From contig JARFNK010000018.1 in assembly GCA_029167225.1 (NCBI GenBank), positions 47,184-111,183 on the forward strand: a stretch of 64,000 bases of DNA, in the 5' to 3' direction. The notes under the pieces are model-generated. The model had not been told where the DNA came from and did no database searches. It saw only the letters and a program-made list of their open reading frames with translations. This document shows positions 1 to 8,564 of this stretch, piece by piece; the first letter of the stretch is position 1, and each line of letters starts with the position of its first letter. Source of the DNA: Sphingobium arseniciresistens. GTDB taxonomy: Bacteria; Pseudomonadota; Alphaproteobacteria; Sphingomonadales; Sphingomonadaceae. Made by a program: the position numbers and the translations under genes.

Positions 1-257
1 TCTGCAGCCTTTGGTCGAGACTGCTCTATGGGACCGCAATATTCACGATATCGATTCAAACATTCTGTTTTTTATCGTCACCTCCTCCATATCTATGGCC
101 ATTGCGATGCATCCCTTCATTGCTCGATTCTCACCGGCCGCCGTCGATGGCGCGCTGTTTCGACGCGAAGTAAAGCGCGTACTTCGGTGGCATTTTTCCT
201 CCGGAAAACGAGCTGTTTGATGCCGTAGCATGGTGGTACAATTGGCCTGCTTGCTTG

Positions 258-940
258 ATGGAGGAAGGTTCTTTGCGGCAGTGCCCGGACGACTGAGGCA
301 GTCCATCGATGGGTACAGCGGAGTGAGCAAAGCATAAGGGCGCTGGCTGACCGCTATGGGACAGTCAGACGACGTCCGAAATGGTGCAGGCGGACGCACG
401 CGGCGGATGCCGATAAGAGCCAACGTCTTCGCTACGGAGGAGGAGACGACAGTCCTGCGGTTCCGCCACTCACTTGGTGCCGATAGACGATTGCTTCTAG
501 ACACTGCGGCCGACGATTCCGCATCCAATCAGGTCGTGATTGCACCGCTGACAGCGGTGCGATGGCATTCGCAGTCTGCTCGCCCTGAGTGAGAAACTGC
601 CGAGAGGAACGGTTCAAGGCTTATCCGATCGGATATTTGCAAGTCGACATGGTCGACCTTTCCGCGCAGGCGGGACGTCTGGACGGCTCGCCTGCGCGCC
701 CACCGCAGCGCTCACATCTACCTCGAATTCCGCCTCACCAAGCCAATGGGTAGGCTGAACGAACGAATGGCGCCATCAAGGACGCTACCATCATGGTAGA
801 CAAAGCGAACTGCGGCGGCAGCTCCAGTTCTTCATCGACGCCTACAATCACGATGCCCGGCTGAAGACTCTGCGCGGCCTCACAGGCTACGAGCACGTCG
901 CACCAATCGGAACAGAATGTACCCGCTCGATTCAAGAGCG
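258..940 (+). pseudogene. Decayed IS481-family transposase remnant
   Basis: No intact reading frame exists, but pieces in shifting frames match the IS481 transposase order. An N-terminal ARTTEAV and ALADRYG helix region lies near 280-360, an EEETTVLRFR segment near 435-470, YPIGYLQVDM (start of the DDE core) near 620-655, LTKPMGRLNERM near 735-770 and FIDAYNHDARLKTLRGLT near 825-885. Several frameshifts and a central deletion have removed most of the DDE core, so it cannot be active. It is probably an old insertion in the chromosomal flank. The assignment rests on remembered IS481 family motifs. Confidence 0.7.
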
Positions 941-1189
941 TCCCGTAGAGCGACGTCGGCCGAGGCCGGTCAATATCCGGGTTATCACACAAATCTTGCG
1001 AAAGGCCGGCAACACCAGCTGAGGAAGCATCGAACACGTAGGTCAATGGCTCCATTCAGACCCATTCATCGCTGCCGCGACTGTTTCGCTCGCCATTTCG
1101 TTAGCGAACGGGTTTAGGAGGCCTCGGAGATTTGGCAGAATATTCTGACTGCATATTGTGCAGGAATATCGCAAGCGACCGATTCTCTT
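941..1189. other. Non-coding stretch downstream of the IS481 remnant
   Basis: I see no credible gene here. Only short antisense frames occur, and no clear terminal inverted repeat of the IS remnant is recognisable. The first 257 bases of the window likewise hold no supportable gene. Confidence 0.4.
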
Positions 1190-2314
1190 TCAATTTACGC
1201 TTACCCCGATCGTATGACCGATGCCGTAGGTCAGCAAAGCCGCCCCAAGCCCGATAGACACTTGCCGGGTCATCGAGAGCAGGAATGGCCGGCCGGTGAA
1301 GAGGCTGGTGGCCCCACCGATAACTGCAAGTGCGAGCGCGCTGAGGACAAAGCTCGCCACGAAAGCGAATGTTTGCTCGAGTGCCAGAAAAGGCAGGACC
1401 GGTACGATCGCACCGAAGGCGAACAGACCGAATGACGATACTGCCGCGGAACCTGGCGATCCGCCTGGATCCGACGGATCGATACCCAGTTCCTCGCGGA
1501 CGAGCATATCGATGGCCTCATCCGGGTTACGTGTCAGACGCGCTGCCAGTCTACGCGCGGCGCCCTCGTCAAACCCCTTGGCCCTGAAGATGATGGCAAG
1601 ATCTTCCTGCTCGATATCCGGGACACGAGCCATGACAGCTTCTTCGTTGCGTATTTGCCGCTGCGCCATCTCCCGCGCACTGCTGACCGAGAGCCACTCG
1701 CCCATTGCCATGGAACAGGCACCGGCAACCAGTCCGGCGAGCCCTGTAAGAAGGATCGTGCGTTCTTCTGCCGCGGCGCCGGCCACTCCCATCACAAGAC
1801 TCAGATTGGAAACGAGGCCATCATTCGCGCCCAGCACAGCGGCACGCAACGAATTGCCGTCGCCGCTGCGACGACGCCCCTCGATCTTAGCCAGCGTTCC
1901 GCCGGGCAAACCGCCGATATCCATCGCGGCTCCCTGGACAATGCGGGCGTGACCGTATTCGTCGGAGGGCATCCCTGCCGCAACAGCGTCAGGCTCCCCG
2001 TCATAGCCGTGGCTTTCAATCACCTCCAGGCGAGCGAGATAGGGCAATATTGCTTCTGGACCGAAACATCGTGCGATCCAGGCTAGGAATTTCGCGCGAC
2101 GGCTCGGGAGAGTGGCAGGTTCAGCATGGCCGCCTGCCGCCAGCCGCATCGCCCAGAACTGGGCGTGCCTGCTCTCCGTGTCGGCAAGCCGCTGAAATAC
2201 GCCCCGGACGGCGGGATTGCGCTCGGCGGCGGCGAGAGAGCCGTAGAGATGAGCAGCGTCCACCTCGCCCTGATGAAAAGCCCGGTAGGTTCCGCTGTCA
2301 TCGTCCCGCTGCAT
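1190..2314 (-). CDS. Ferritin-like/VIT fusion membrane protein (MbfA-like)
   Basis: 374 residues. The first ~150 residues form a ferritin/rubrerythrin-like domain (acidic helices with AERNPAVRGVFQRLAD, ESRHAQFW, and later EYGHARIVQG), which would bind iron. The remaining ~220 residues are a VIT1/CCC1-type transporter domain starting at LRAAVLGANDGLVSNLSLV, with MAMGEWLSV and several hydrophobic segments at the C terminus. This is the architecture of membrane-bound ferritin A of alphaproteobacteria, thought to export iron and protect against peroxide. The start at MQRDDD was chosen because the frame upstream is tetR sequence. A second VIT protein without the ferritin part lies at 16888-17589. 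Nearby ohr/ohrR fit an oxidative-stress context. Confidence 0.85.
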   Translation of the reverse strand: MQRDDDSGTYRAFHQGEVDAAHLYGSLAAAERNPAVRGVFQRLADTESRHAQFWAMRLAAGGHAEPATLPSRRAKFLAWIARCFGPEAILPYLARLEVIESHGYDGEPDAVAAGMPSDEYGHARIVQGAAMDIGGLPGGTLAKIEGRRRSGDGNSLRAAVLGANDGLVSNLSLVMGVAGAAAEERTILLTGLAGLVAGACSMAMGEWLSVSSAREMAQRQIRNEEAVMARVPDIEQEDLAIIFRAKGFDEGAARRLAARLTRNPDEAIDMLVREELGIDPSDPGGSPGSAAVSSFGLFAFGAIVPVLPFLALEQTFAFVASFVLSALALAVIGGATSLFTGRPFLLSMTRQVSIGLGAALLTYGIGHTIGVSVN

Positions 2315-2786
2315 AAGGCCCCTCCGCCGCGACCGCTGAGCGGTAAGCCTTCGCCCAGCACAATCTGCACCGAATGCTCGATATGTTAGGCAAACGCACG
2401 CGCAGCCTGAGTATCGATGACACCCGGTTGAAGCTCTGATAGACCGCCCCATACTTCACGACATGCGCGACGATCTCATGCATCGTCGAACTGGTCAAAT
2501 CGCGCAGCAGCCTATCGTGATCGAGCTGCTCCGTCGGGTGATGGTATATTTCATCTAGCTTAGCAGCGAAGACACGCATCGGCATAATCGGGATCGCAGC
2601 ATGGGCGTAGAAGGTAGTGCGGTTGGCGCCCGTGCGCCTCGTCAACCCCGAGACCGAAGCGGTCTTGATATCACGCTCCGCAGCAATTTCGAAAACCACT
2701 TGGATGAGGAGGGCGCGGGTGTGCTCGATCCTGACGTCCTCGCTCTGCGGCTTGGCCACGCTTGTCCCGGCTTCGCCAGTGCTCAT
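2298..2786 (-). pseudogene. TetR-family regulator, probably frameshifted
   Basis: The N-terminal ~60 residues carry a TetR helix-turn-helix (ALLIQVVFEIAAERDIKTAS ending in the TTFYAHA recognition region). The middle (EIVAHVVKYGAVYQ) resembles the ligand domain. After about position 2400 the frame turns into arginine-rich sequence, while another minus frame carries YIEHSVQIVLGEGLPL, which looks like the true continuation. A frameshift near 2395-2405 is inferred. The frame overlaps the start of the ferritin-VIT gene by 17 bases, so it may once have been co-transcribed with it. It is divergent from ohr. A short functional variant cannot be excluded. Confidence 0.6.
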
Positions 2787-2896
2787 GGCCTCTCTTCTGG
2801 CAGACTGAAAAGACACCTGTGGATCATCTTGGCATGACACATATCGGACTCAATGCCTCGCTTGCCGATCCCCAGTGCGGTCTTCGCTGGCAGATA

Positions 2897-2933
2897 TTTA
2901 TCTTGTAAGCAATATAATTGCTACCTAGATAAA
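2897..2933. promoter_or_regulatory. Nested palindromic operator upstream of ohr
   Basis: Outer arms TTTATCT (2897-2903) and AGATAAA (2927-2933) and inner arms AGCAAT (2908-2913) and ATTGCT (2917-2922) share one centre at 2915. The AT-rich palindrome sits 24 bases before the ohr start, in the ohr/tetR divergent gap. OhrR proteins bind AT-rich palindromes, so it is the obvious candidate site for OhrR encoded downstream. Confidence 0.6.
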
Positions 2934-2956
2934 CGATCCCCATCAGGAGATGTTTC

Positions 2957-3382
2957 ATGACCACGCTTTATTCCACGACCGTCAGCGCCGTTGGAGGCCG
3001 CAACGGGACCGTTCATAGCAACGATAATATCCTCGATCTGCAGCTTGCGATGCCGGGAAGCCTCGGCGGCAAGGGCGGCGCGACGAACCCCGAACAGCTG
3101 TTCGCAGCCGGATATGCCGCCTGTTTCGGCAACGCGGTGATCCACGTGACGCGAGGCCAGGACAAGAAGATTCGCGACGATGACGTCGAGGTGGATGCGA
3201 CCGTCGGCTTGTCGCCGACCGATGCCGGAGGCTTTGCCCTGACGGTTGCACTCGACGTCACGATCACGGGGGTTGAACAGGCGACCGCCGAGGAGATCGT
3301 GGCGGCAGCGCACAAGGTCTGCCCCTATTCGAATGCCACCAGGGGCAATATCGACGTGGCCTTGTCCGTAAAGACGCGTTGA
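2957..3382 (+). CDS. ohr: Organic hydroperoxide resistance protein Ohr
   Basis: 141 residues, the usual Ohr length. It is a cytoplasmic thiol peroxidase that reduces organic hydroperoxides. Both Ohr cysteines are visible: Cys56 in AACFGNAV and Cys122 in VCPYSNATRGN. The second motif separates Ohr from OsmC. Arg15 in VGGRNG and Glu46 in NPEQL match the catalytic Arg and Glu. ATCAGGAG precedes the ATG. ohrR follows directly, and a palindrome lies just upstream, as in peroxide-inducible ohr-ohrR loci. Confidence 0.95.
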   Translation: MTTLYSTTVSAVGGRNGTVHSNDNILDLQLAMPGSLGGKGGATNPEQLFAAGYAACFGNAVIHVTRGQDKKIRDDDVEVDATVGLSPTDAGGFALTVALDVTITGVEQATAEEIVAAAHKVCPYSNATRGNIDVALSVKTR

Positions 3383-3393
3383 AGGAAGAGCCC

Positions 3394-3843
3394 ATGCCGG
3401 TCCCGGCAGACGATCCCCTGAGCCTGGACCGGCAGGTCTGCTTCCCGCTCTATGCGGCGACGAACCTGCTCCAGCGAGCCTATCGCCCCGTCCTCGAGCC
3501 GATAGGTCTTACCTACTCGCAATATCTGGTCATGCTCATCTTGTGGGAGCATGAACCGGCCAGCGTCGGGGAACTTGGCGAGCGCCTGCATCTCGACACA
3601 GCAACGATGACGCCGCTGCTCAAGCGCATGGAACGCGCGGGGCTGGTGTCGCGGACGCGCGATCCGCAAGACGAACGCCGTGTCCTTATAGGACTGACGC
3701 CCAAGGGACGCGCGCTGCGAGAGCAGGCGCTCGACGTCCCGCTCACACTTTCAAGGCAGTTCGATATAGACCCTGCTTCACTCGACAGCCTGCGCCGCGC
3801 CGTGCAGGAGATGGTGCGAATGTTGTCCCGCAAGGGGGGCTAA
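3394..3843 (+). CDS. ohrR: MarR-family peroxide sensor OhrR
   Basis: 149 residues. It is a winged-helix MarR repressor with the winged helix at LTYSQYLVMLILWE through DEERRVLIGLT-like sequence (ERRVLIGLTPKG) and the conserved redox cysteine near the N terminus (Cys16 in VCFPLYAATN) that reacts with organic peroxides. The ATG at 3394 is preferred over the TTG at 3379 because AAGGAAG lies a few bases upstream of it. It follows ohr by 11 bases and presumably represses both genes through the palindrome centred at 2915. Confidence 0.92.
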   Translation: MPVPADDPLSLDRQVCFPLYAATNLLQRAYRPVLEPIGLTYSQYLVMLILWEHEPASVGELGERLHLDTATMTPLLKRMERAGLVSRTRDPQDERRVLIGLTPKGRALREQALDVPLTLSRQFDIDPASLDSLRRAVQEMVRMLSRKGG

Positions 3844-3885
3844 GCGGGGCCATCGCGCAGCCTCCATGGCGCGCCCCAGGCAGGC

Positions 3886-4314
3886 TTATCGCACCCGCAT
3901 CGTGCTCCGTGCGATCTTGCCGATGAGCGGGATCATTCCGGGATAGCTGGCTTTCCTGTAGGTCGAACGCATACCCAGTTCCGCCATGATCCGGCGGTGC
4001 GCTTCGCCAAGCGCATGATAGGGAAGGCTCGGCAGCAAATGATGCAGCGTATGATAGCGCAGACCGACCGGAGCCCAAATCGGAGCAAGCCGGTTCGGCG
4101 GGGGTACATTGACGGAATCCAGATATTGCTCCGTAAGGCTCATCGCCTCGCCGTCATTGTCCCAGAGATGCGCGACCAGCGTGCGCATCTGGTTGATGAC
4201 GGTGAAGCCGGCATGCACGAGCAGATATGTGACCAGTGGCCGCAGGCCGACCGCCGCCACGCTGGCCAAAAGGACCAGCGCCCCAAGCAGGACGAAAGCG
4301 ACGAATACGAAGCG
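3886..4314 (-). pseudogene. C-terminal fragment of fatty acid desaturase split by the ICE
   Basis: About 142 codons without an own start. They encode the end of a membrane fatty acid desaturase: a transmembrane stretch (VFVAFVLLGALVLL), a further conserved segment ending DNDGEAMSLTEQYLDS, and the third histidine box in LRYHTLHHLLP. Boxes 1 and 2 are missing here and are found in the fragment at 55559-56254. Upstream of codon CGC (4312-4314) the frame meets a stop at 4321-4323 within ICE sequence. Joining the two pieces at the shared GG gives one 374-codon frame. The separated piece should be non-functional. Confidence 0.88.
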
Positions 4315-4316
4315 CC
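4315..4316. other. attL crossover dinucleotide (CC on plus strand)
   Basis: Left edge of the ICE. To the left is desaturase sequence ending GAATACGAAGCG, and to the right is element sequence GCTTCTACTACG. The CC here and the CC at 55559-55560 occupy the same codon positions of the desaturase frame, so recombination across them restores the gene. Large serine recombinases use a 2-bp core, which fits. Confidence 0.75.
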
Positions 4317-4407
4317 GCTTCTACTACGTTAGGGCCGCACTTTTCCGCATTGCCCCGCCGTTTCCGGTCGCCATGCGCATTCGGGCGCTATGGCATAAGG
4401 CAGGCAG

Positions 4408-4987
4408 TCAGCGCAGCGCGCGATGGTGCGTCCAGCCTTGGTCGGTCAATATCAGGTCGTCGGCGTCTGTTGAAGGGGGGGGGGGGATCGCCGGCAGCGC
4501 GGCGGCGATGGCCGGATGGCTCGCCCAGGGCGCGACATCTTTGAGCGTGTAGCGGTAGGTGACGCGCGTCGCCTTCACCCCCGCTGCGTCAGTCGGCTCG
4601 GTGAAGTTCTCGACCGCCTTGATGTTGCGTCGAGCGTAGCAGAGGGTTCACGCCCCTGAGAAAGCGGTCCCCGTCCCGCACGGCATCCTTGGCGGCGTCG
4701 GTGGGATGGTAACGGACCCGATTGCCGGCAATCGGGTCGACCAAAAGCAGACCGGCAGCGACAGCGGCCTCCAACGCCGGCTTGTCCACCTGACGCGAAG
4801 CGGCGCGCTCGATCGGCAAGCTGCCGCTCCTGTCCAGCCGCACACACTCGGGATGCTCGTCGAACCAAGCCCGCAATGCCTCCTTGAAATTGGCGTCTGT
4901 GGCGGCCTTTGGATCACCAGCCACCTTCGGATTGTCGGCCGTCTTGGGACTGCCGCAAGCCGTCACCGCCAAAGCGGCCGCGAGCAT
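4408..4987 (-). pseudogene. Lipoprotein gene, frameshifted, with a 12-G tract
   Basis: The N terminus MLAAALAVTACGS is a lipoprotein signal with a VTAC lipobox. The protein family is not recognised. The frame is broken near 4645: one frame ends in GVNPLLRSTQ, while the next continues as LCYARRNIKAVENFTEP and then TYRYTLKDVAPW, so one base appears lost. Further on, a run of 12 G (4475-4486) puts the end out of frame. With 11 G it would end STDADDLILTDQGW and stop at 4408, and as written it stops at 4388. Upstream, a strong AAGGAGG is followed by an in-frame ATA (5006-5008) where an ATG would be expected. It lies downstream of the TonB receptor on the same strand. Confidence 0.6.
4475..4486. 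repeat. Homopolymer of 12 G
   Basis: Uninterrupted run of 12 G on the plus strand, inside the lipoprotein frame, where it encodes four prolines on the minus strand. Loss or gain of one G moves the last ~20 codons between two frames. Such tracts slip easily, in replication or in sequencing. Confidence 0.9.
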
Positions 4988-5083
4988 CGTTATCGCCTTA
5001 CGCTTTATCCCGTCCTCCTTTTGCGGAGCTTATGCTGCTGCCATTAAACGACCTTCTATCTCCAATGCGACCGTTTTCGGGCT

Positions 5084-5120
5084 TTGATGATGTAACCGCC
5101 CCCATCGGTTACATCATCAA
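5084..5120. repeat. Perfect 15-bp inverted repeat, 7-base spacer
   Basis: Arms TTGATGATGTAACCG (5084-5098) and its exact complement (5106-5120) flank CCCCCAT. It lies between the end of the TonB receptor gene (5211) and the lipoprotein start. No T-run follows on either strand, so a protein-binding site or an RNA hairpin is as likely as a terminator. Confidence 0.6.
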
Positions 5121-5210
5121 GCCCATCGACATTGATACTGATCGCTGCGATGAGGCTCTGGGGCTTTTCTCGACATCAAGGTGTCCTACGGCCATTACGA
5201 CTTGATCTTG

Positions 5211-7637
5211 TCACCAGGTCAAGCCAACCGAAAGCACGATGGTCCGCGGCTTAAGGGGTGTGAACTGCCGACCATTCATGATCGAGAACTGATTGCCGAA
5301 AGCAAAGCTGTCACCCTTCGTATCGAGCAGATTGTCGATCCGCGCGGCCAAGGTGATCGGCCCCTTCTTCAATGTCGATGCGATGAAAACCGTCGCATAG
5401 TCGCCCATCTGGCGGTCGAGGCTTCGCTCGAAACTGAGCCGCGCATGTCCGATATAATTGGCCTGGATGGTCAAGGCTGATGTCCATGCTCCAAAATCGA
5501 ATTCGCGGCGGATCGCGAGCCGTGCGGACAGATCGGGCACGACCGGCAGCCGACTGTCATCGACTTTCACCCCGTCCTGTGTTCTGATAAGACGCCCATT
5601 CTGAGCACTGATCCCGGCCGAAAGCAAGAAGCGAGGTCGAAAGCGCCAGTCTATGCTGGCCTCAATGCCGAAGATTTGGCCGTCGCCAACATTCCGCGTC
5701 GAGATGAGGCCATTGGACAGCAGATAGTCGGACTGAATGTGGTGCCAATCCGTATAATAAGCGCCCACTCCCACCGATAGCGGATCGTCCGGAAACCCGT
5801 GCCGCAGGCCGATTTCCGTCGATTCAAGCTGGTCGGATGCGAATGCCCTTTCGCTGCCCTTTTCCTGCGGAGCGAGACCACCGGGACGAACCGCGCGGGC
5901 GCGGCGGGCATAGGCAATGCCCTTATTCATTACGGTCCAGGATAGTGCCAGGCTGGGCGACAGGGTCGTCCGATCGATATGATGGGGACTTTCTCCCGAT
6001 GCTTCTTGCGCCTCATCCTCGGCGATCGTTCTGGAAAGGCGGGCACCGACCGTACCGCTGAGGTGATCGGCAATTCTGACAGTCGCTTCACCGAACAGCG
6101 AATATTCCTCAACCTTGCGATTCAAGTTCTCGACCGGAAGGCGTATGCCGACAGGGCTTTCGAGCACGGCCTCGCTGCGGGTTCGTGCTCTGAGCCAGGA
6201 AAAGCCCGCGACCCATTTCCCGCCCGTGACGGGCGACAGCCTGAACTCCTGGTTGACGACCTGATAGACGCGTTGATCGTGAAAACTCGCTGGCCCGGCC
6301 AGGCCGAAGCGGTCGGCCGCTGCACTGGCGTCAGACACATATCCGATCCGCTGATCCACATAGTTGGTTGCCGACAGTAGCCTGAGCGAACCTATCCGGG
6401 CGCTGATGGTGGAACTGACCGAACGAAGATCATTGTCGGATGTCTCGGGTGCGGCGGGGGGCTGGCGTCGCAACCCGAAGCCTGAACCTCTCACGTATTG
6501 GCTGTCAGCGACATTGATATTCTGCAAGAGCCCGGCCAGATCGACCGTCCATTCGTCGGACGGCCGCCAGCGTAGGGCAATCCGCGCCCCATCGGCCTTC
6601 GAACTGTTGGCGTTATGGTCTTGCCCGATATTGTCTATCCAGCCGGCGCCACGGATCACATAACCAACCGCGCGCAGCGCCAGCCGGTCACTGGCGAGCG
6701 GCAGGTTCAGCACCGCCTCGCCGCCTCCACCAAAACCGCCATGCTGGACCGCTTCGGTCAGGAAGCGCGCCATTCCTTCGTCCTTCCCGAGATCCGGCTT
6801 GCGCGTGACAATATGATATATCCCGCCCAGAGCACCGGAACCATAAAGAGGCCCTTGAGGCCCCTTGAGCAATTCGACCCGTTCGACATCGACGAGCCTG
6901 ATATCCGGATCGGGCGCATCGAAAGTTATGCGGGATTCGTCGATCTGGACCGCGACGGTCGACTGGCTGGGGCCATTGAACGGGCTGTCCGCGACACCCC
7001 GTATGAATTGACGATTACGCCCCGGGCCGAGATTGGTCAGGGCAAGACCTTCAACCGACCGGGCTATCTCACTCGCCCCTGCCGCGATCGTCGGAGAAGA
7101 ACGGTCGAGGTTCAACGCGGATATCGAAGCTGGAACGCTGAGCAGATCCTGTTCACGCTTTTGCCCGGTTACGACGATAACGACGGGCTCTGGTGCCTCA
7201 GGGGCCGCCTTTCGCGGCAAGGGCGCTGGTATCAGGGTGCGACGAGCCTGTTGCGGCTTTGCTGCGGGCTGCCTCTCGATCCGGTACGCCTGCGGCCCCA
7301 GTCGGACGGCGCGGAGCCAGCTTTCGGCCAGCAGGATGTTCAATGCCTCTTCGACGGTCATTTTCCCGTGGACGCGCGGCGTCCGGAGCGAGGGGATATC
7401 GCCTGCAAAGCCCAGCGACACGCCAGTCTCGATCGCAAGAACGCCCAGGCTTGTGCGCAGTTCGCCCTGCGGAATGTCGATCGGGAAGCGCTGCCCGGGG
7501 GCTGCGGCACAGCCTGCTGGAGACAGGACAATTTCAGCGACCGGGATTAGCACTAACGCGAACGCGAACGCCTTCGGTCTGGTAACGGATAGCCATGAAT
7601 TCCGAAAGCCGCGCCAGAAGTTGCGATCCGTCGCCAA
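5211..7637 (-). CDS. TonB-dependent receptor with N-terminal STN domain
   Basis: 808 residues, an outer-membrane receptor for energised uptake of a ligand, probably an iron chelate. After a hydrophobic signal region (AFAFALVLIPVAEI) comes a secretin/TonB short N-terminal domain (~50-115: FPIDIPQGELRTSLGVLAIE), typical of transducing receptors. A linker and TonB box region (VVIVVTGQKREQD), a plug domain (QFIRGVADSPFNG, ERVELLKGPQGPLYGSGALGG) and a long beta-barrel ending in VLSVGLTW complete it. The TTG start overlaps fecR by 104 bases. A later start is possible. fecI, fecR and this gene form one minus-strand cassette, so the receptor probably signals its own induction through FecR. The ligand cannot be read from sequence. 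Confidence 0.88.
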   Translation of the reverse strand: MATDRNFWRGFRNSWLSVTRPKAFAFALVLIPVAEIVLSPAGCAAAPGQRFPIDIPQGELRTSLGVLAIETGVSLGFAGDIPSLRTPRVHGKMTVEEALNILLAESWLRAVRLGPQAYRIERQPAAKPQQARRTLIPAPLPRKAAPEAPEPVVIVVTGQKREQDLLSVPASISALNLDRSSPTIAAGASEIARSVEGLALTNLGPGRNRQFIRGVADSPFNGPSQSTVAVQIDESRITFDAPDPDIRLVDVERVELLKGPQGPLYGSGALGGIYHIVTRKPDLGKDEGMARFLTEAVQHGGFGGGGEAVLNLPLASDRLALRAVGYVIRGAGWIDNIGQDHNANSSKADGARIALRWRPSDEWTVDLAGLLQNINVADSQYVRGSGFGLRRQPPAAPETSDNDLRSVSSTISARIGSLRLLSATNYVDQRIGYVSDASAAADRFGLAGPASFHDQRVYQVVNQEFRLSPVTGGKWVAGFSWLRARTRSEAVLESPVGIRLPVENLNRKVEEYSLFGEATVRIADHLSGTVGARLSRTIAEDEAQEASGESPHHIDRTTLSPSLALSWTVMNKGIAYARRARAVRPGGLAPQEKGSERAFASDQLESTEIGLRHGFPDDPLSVGVGAYYTDWHHIQSDYLLSNGLISTRNVGDGQIFGIEASIDWRFRPRFLLSAGISAQNGRLIRTQDGVKVDDSRLPVVPDLSARLAIRREFDFGAWTSALTIQANYIGHARLSFERSLDRQMGDYATVFIASTLKKGPITLAARIDNLLDTKGDSFAFGNQFSIMNGRQFTPLKPRTIVLSVGLTW

Positions 7638-8493
7638 TGATCAATATCCCTGAAAAACGCATGTCCCTGACGGACGGATCGACGATGATCTCCTGGCCTG
7701 AATAGCGCGAAATATCCGAAAGGACGACAGTCAACGGTGTGTGGTCATAGCTGAGCCGGCCCTGACGCCAGCTTCCCACATCTTCGGGAGCAAGCGGCGC
7801 TATATCGAGCACATCGCCCTGCCTCCTGGCCAACAACTGCTGGCCAGCTGAAAGCGTGACGGGGGTTCTCCCACCGTCACGGGTGATCGAGACATGCCCC
7901 TCCGACACCCTTACCAGCAAAGCATCGCCGGTCAGATTGATCGCAAACCGCGTCCCGATGTCTGCCACGGTGTAGTCGCCCGCATGAATCGACAGCGTTC
8001 GATGAGGATCGTGAAAGACTGAAAAAAAGGCCTCGCCGCGCACGAGTTCGAGATTGTCGGAGTGGCGGCCCTTGACACGAAGCTGGCTTGCCGGCGCCAG
8101 ATCGACGGTCGCGCCATTGGCAAGGGCAAAGGTATGCTTCTCGCCATAGGTTGTGGTGTAGCGTTCTTCCTCAAAATAGCGGTTGAAAAGCGGTATGCCG
8201 ACAGCGAGCGCTACAGCCGCCGCTGCCGCTGCCCCCTGCAGGAAGCTGCGCCGGAGCAACTTTCGGGAATGACGGGCGGGCCGCTGTGCTGTGATCAGGC
8301 GGACAAGCGCACCCTTGTGTTCCTCGATGATACGGTCGGTCAGCGCAACCGTGTTGGACGCCTCGCGATGGCGGGGATCCGCCTGCAGCCAGAGAACATA
8401 GGCATCCCAGTCGGCATCGTCGCTCTCTAGCGCGCGATGCCAGGCAAGGGCCTCCGCCAGAAGCCGATCATCGATCTCCGACCTTGCCGTCAT
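7534..8493 (-). CDS. fecR: FecR-family anti-sigma/sigma regulator
   Basis: 319 residues. It has an N-terminal cytoplasmic DUF4880-type region (LLAEALAWHRALESDDADWD, WLQADPRHREA) that would bind the ECF sigma factor, one membrane helix (~90-108: AAAAVALAVGIPLF), a periplasmic FecR domain (TTTYGEKHTFALANGATVDL, ADIGTRFAINLTG) and a C-terminal domain (SYDHTPLTVVLSDISRYSG) that contacts the receptor's STN domain. It sits between the sigma factor and the TonB receptor in the standard order. Confidence 0.9.
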   Translation of the reverse strand: MTARSEIDDRLLAEALAWHRALESDDADWDAYVLWLQADPRHREASNTVALTDRIIEEHKGALVRLITAQRPARHSRKLLRRSFLQGAAAAAAVALAVGIPLFNRYFEEERYTTTYGEKHTFALANGATVDLAPASQLRVKGRHSDNLELVRGEAFFSVFHDPHRTLSIHAGDYTVADIGTRFAINLTGDALLVRVSEGHVSITRDGGRTPVTLSAGQQLLARRQGDVLDIAPLAPEDVGSWRQGRLSYDHTPLTVVLSDISRYSGQEIIVDPSVRDMRFSGILIIGDGSQLLARLSEFMAIRYQTEGVRVRVSANPGR

Positions 8494-8564
8494 GGCGAGT
8501 GGCTTTCCTCACTTTGCGTCTGATGGCGCTAGACTGCATCCGACGACACCGGTGTAATTTTCCC

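Noticed and set aside
4313-4317. GCC as the att core
   Set aside because: Although one base longer than CC, it would rebuild the desaturase out of frame.
5084-5120. Calling the 15-bp inverted repeat a rho-independent terminator
   Set aside because: No run of T follows on either strand, so it is listed only as a repeat.
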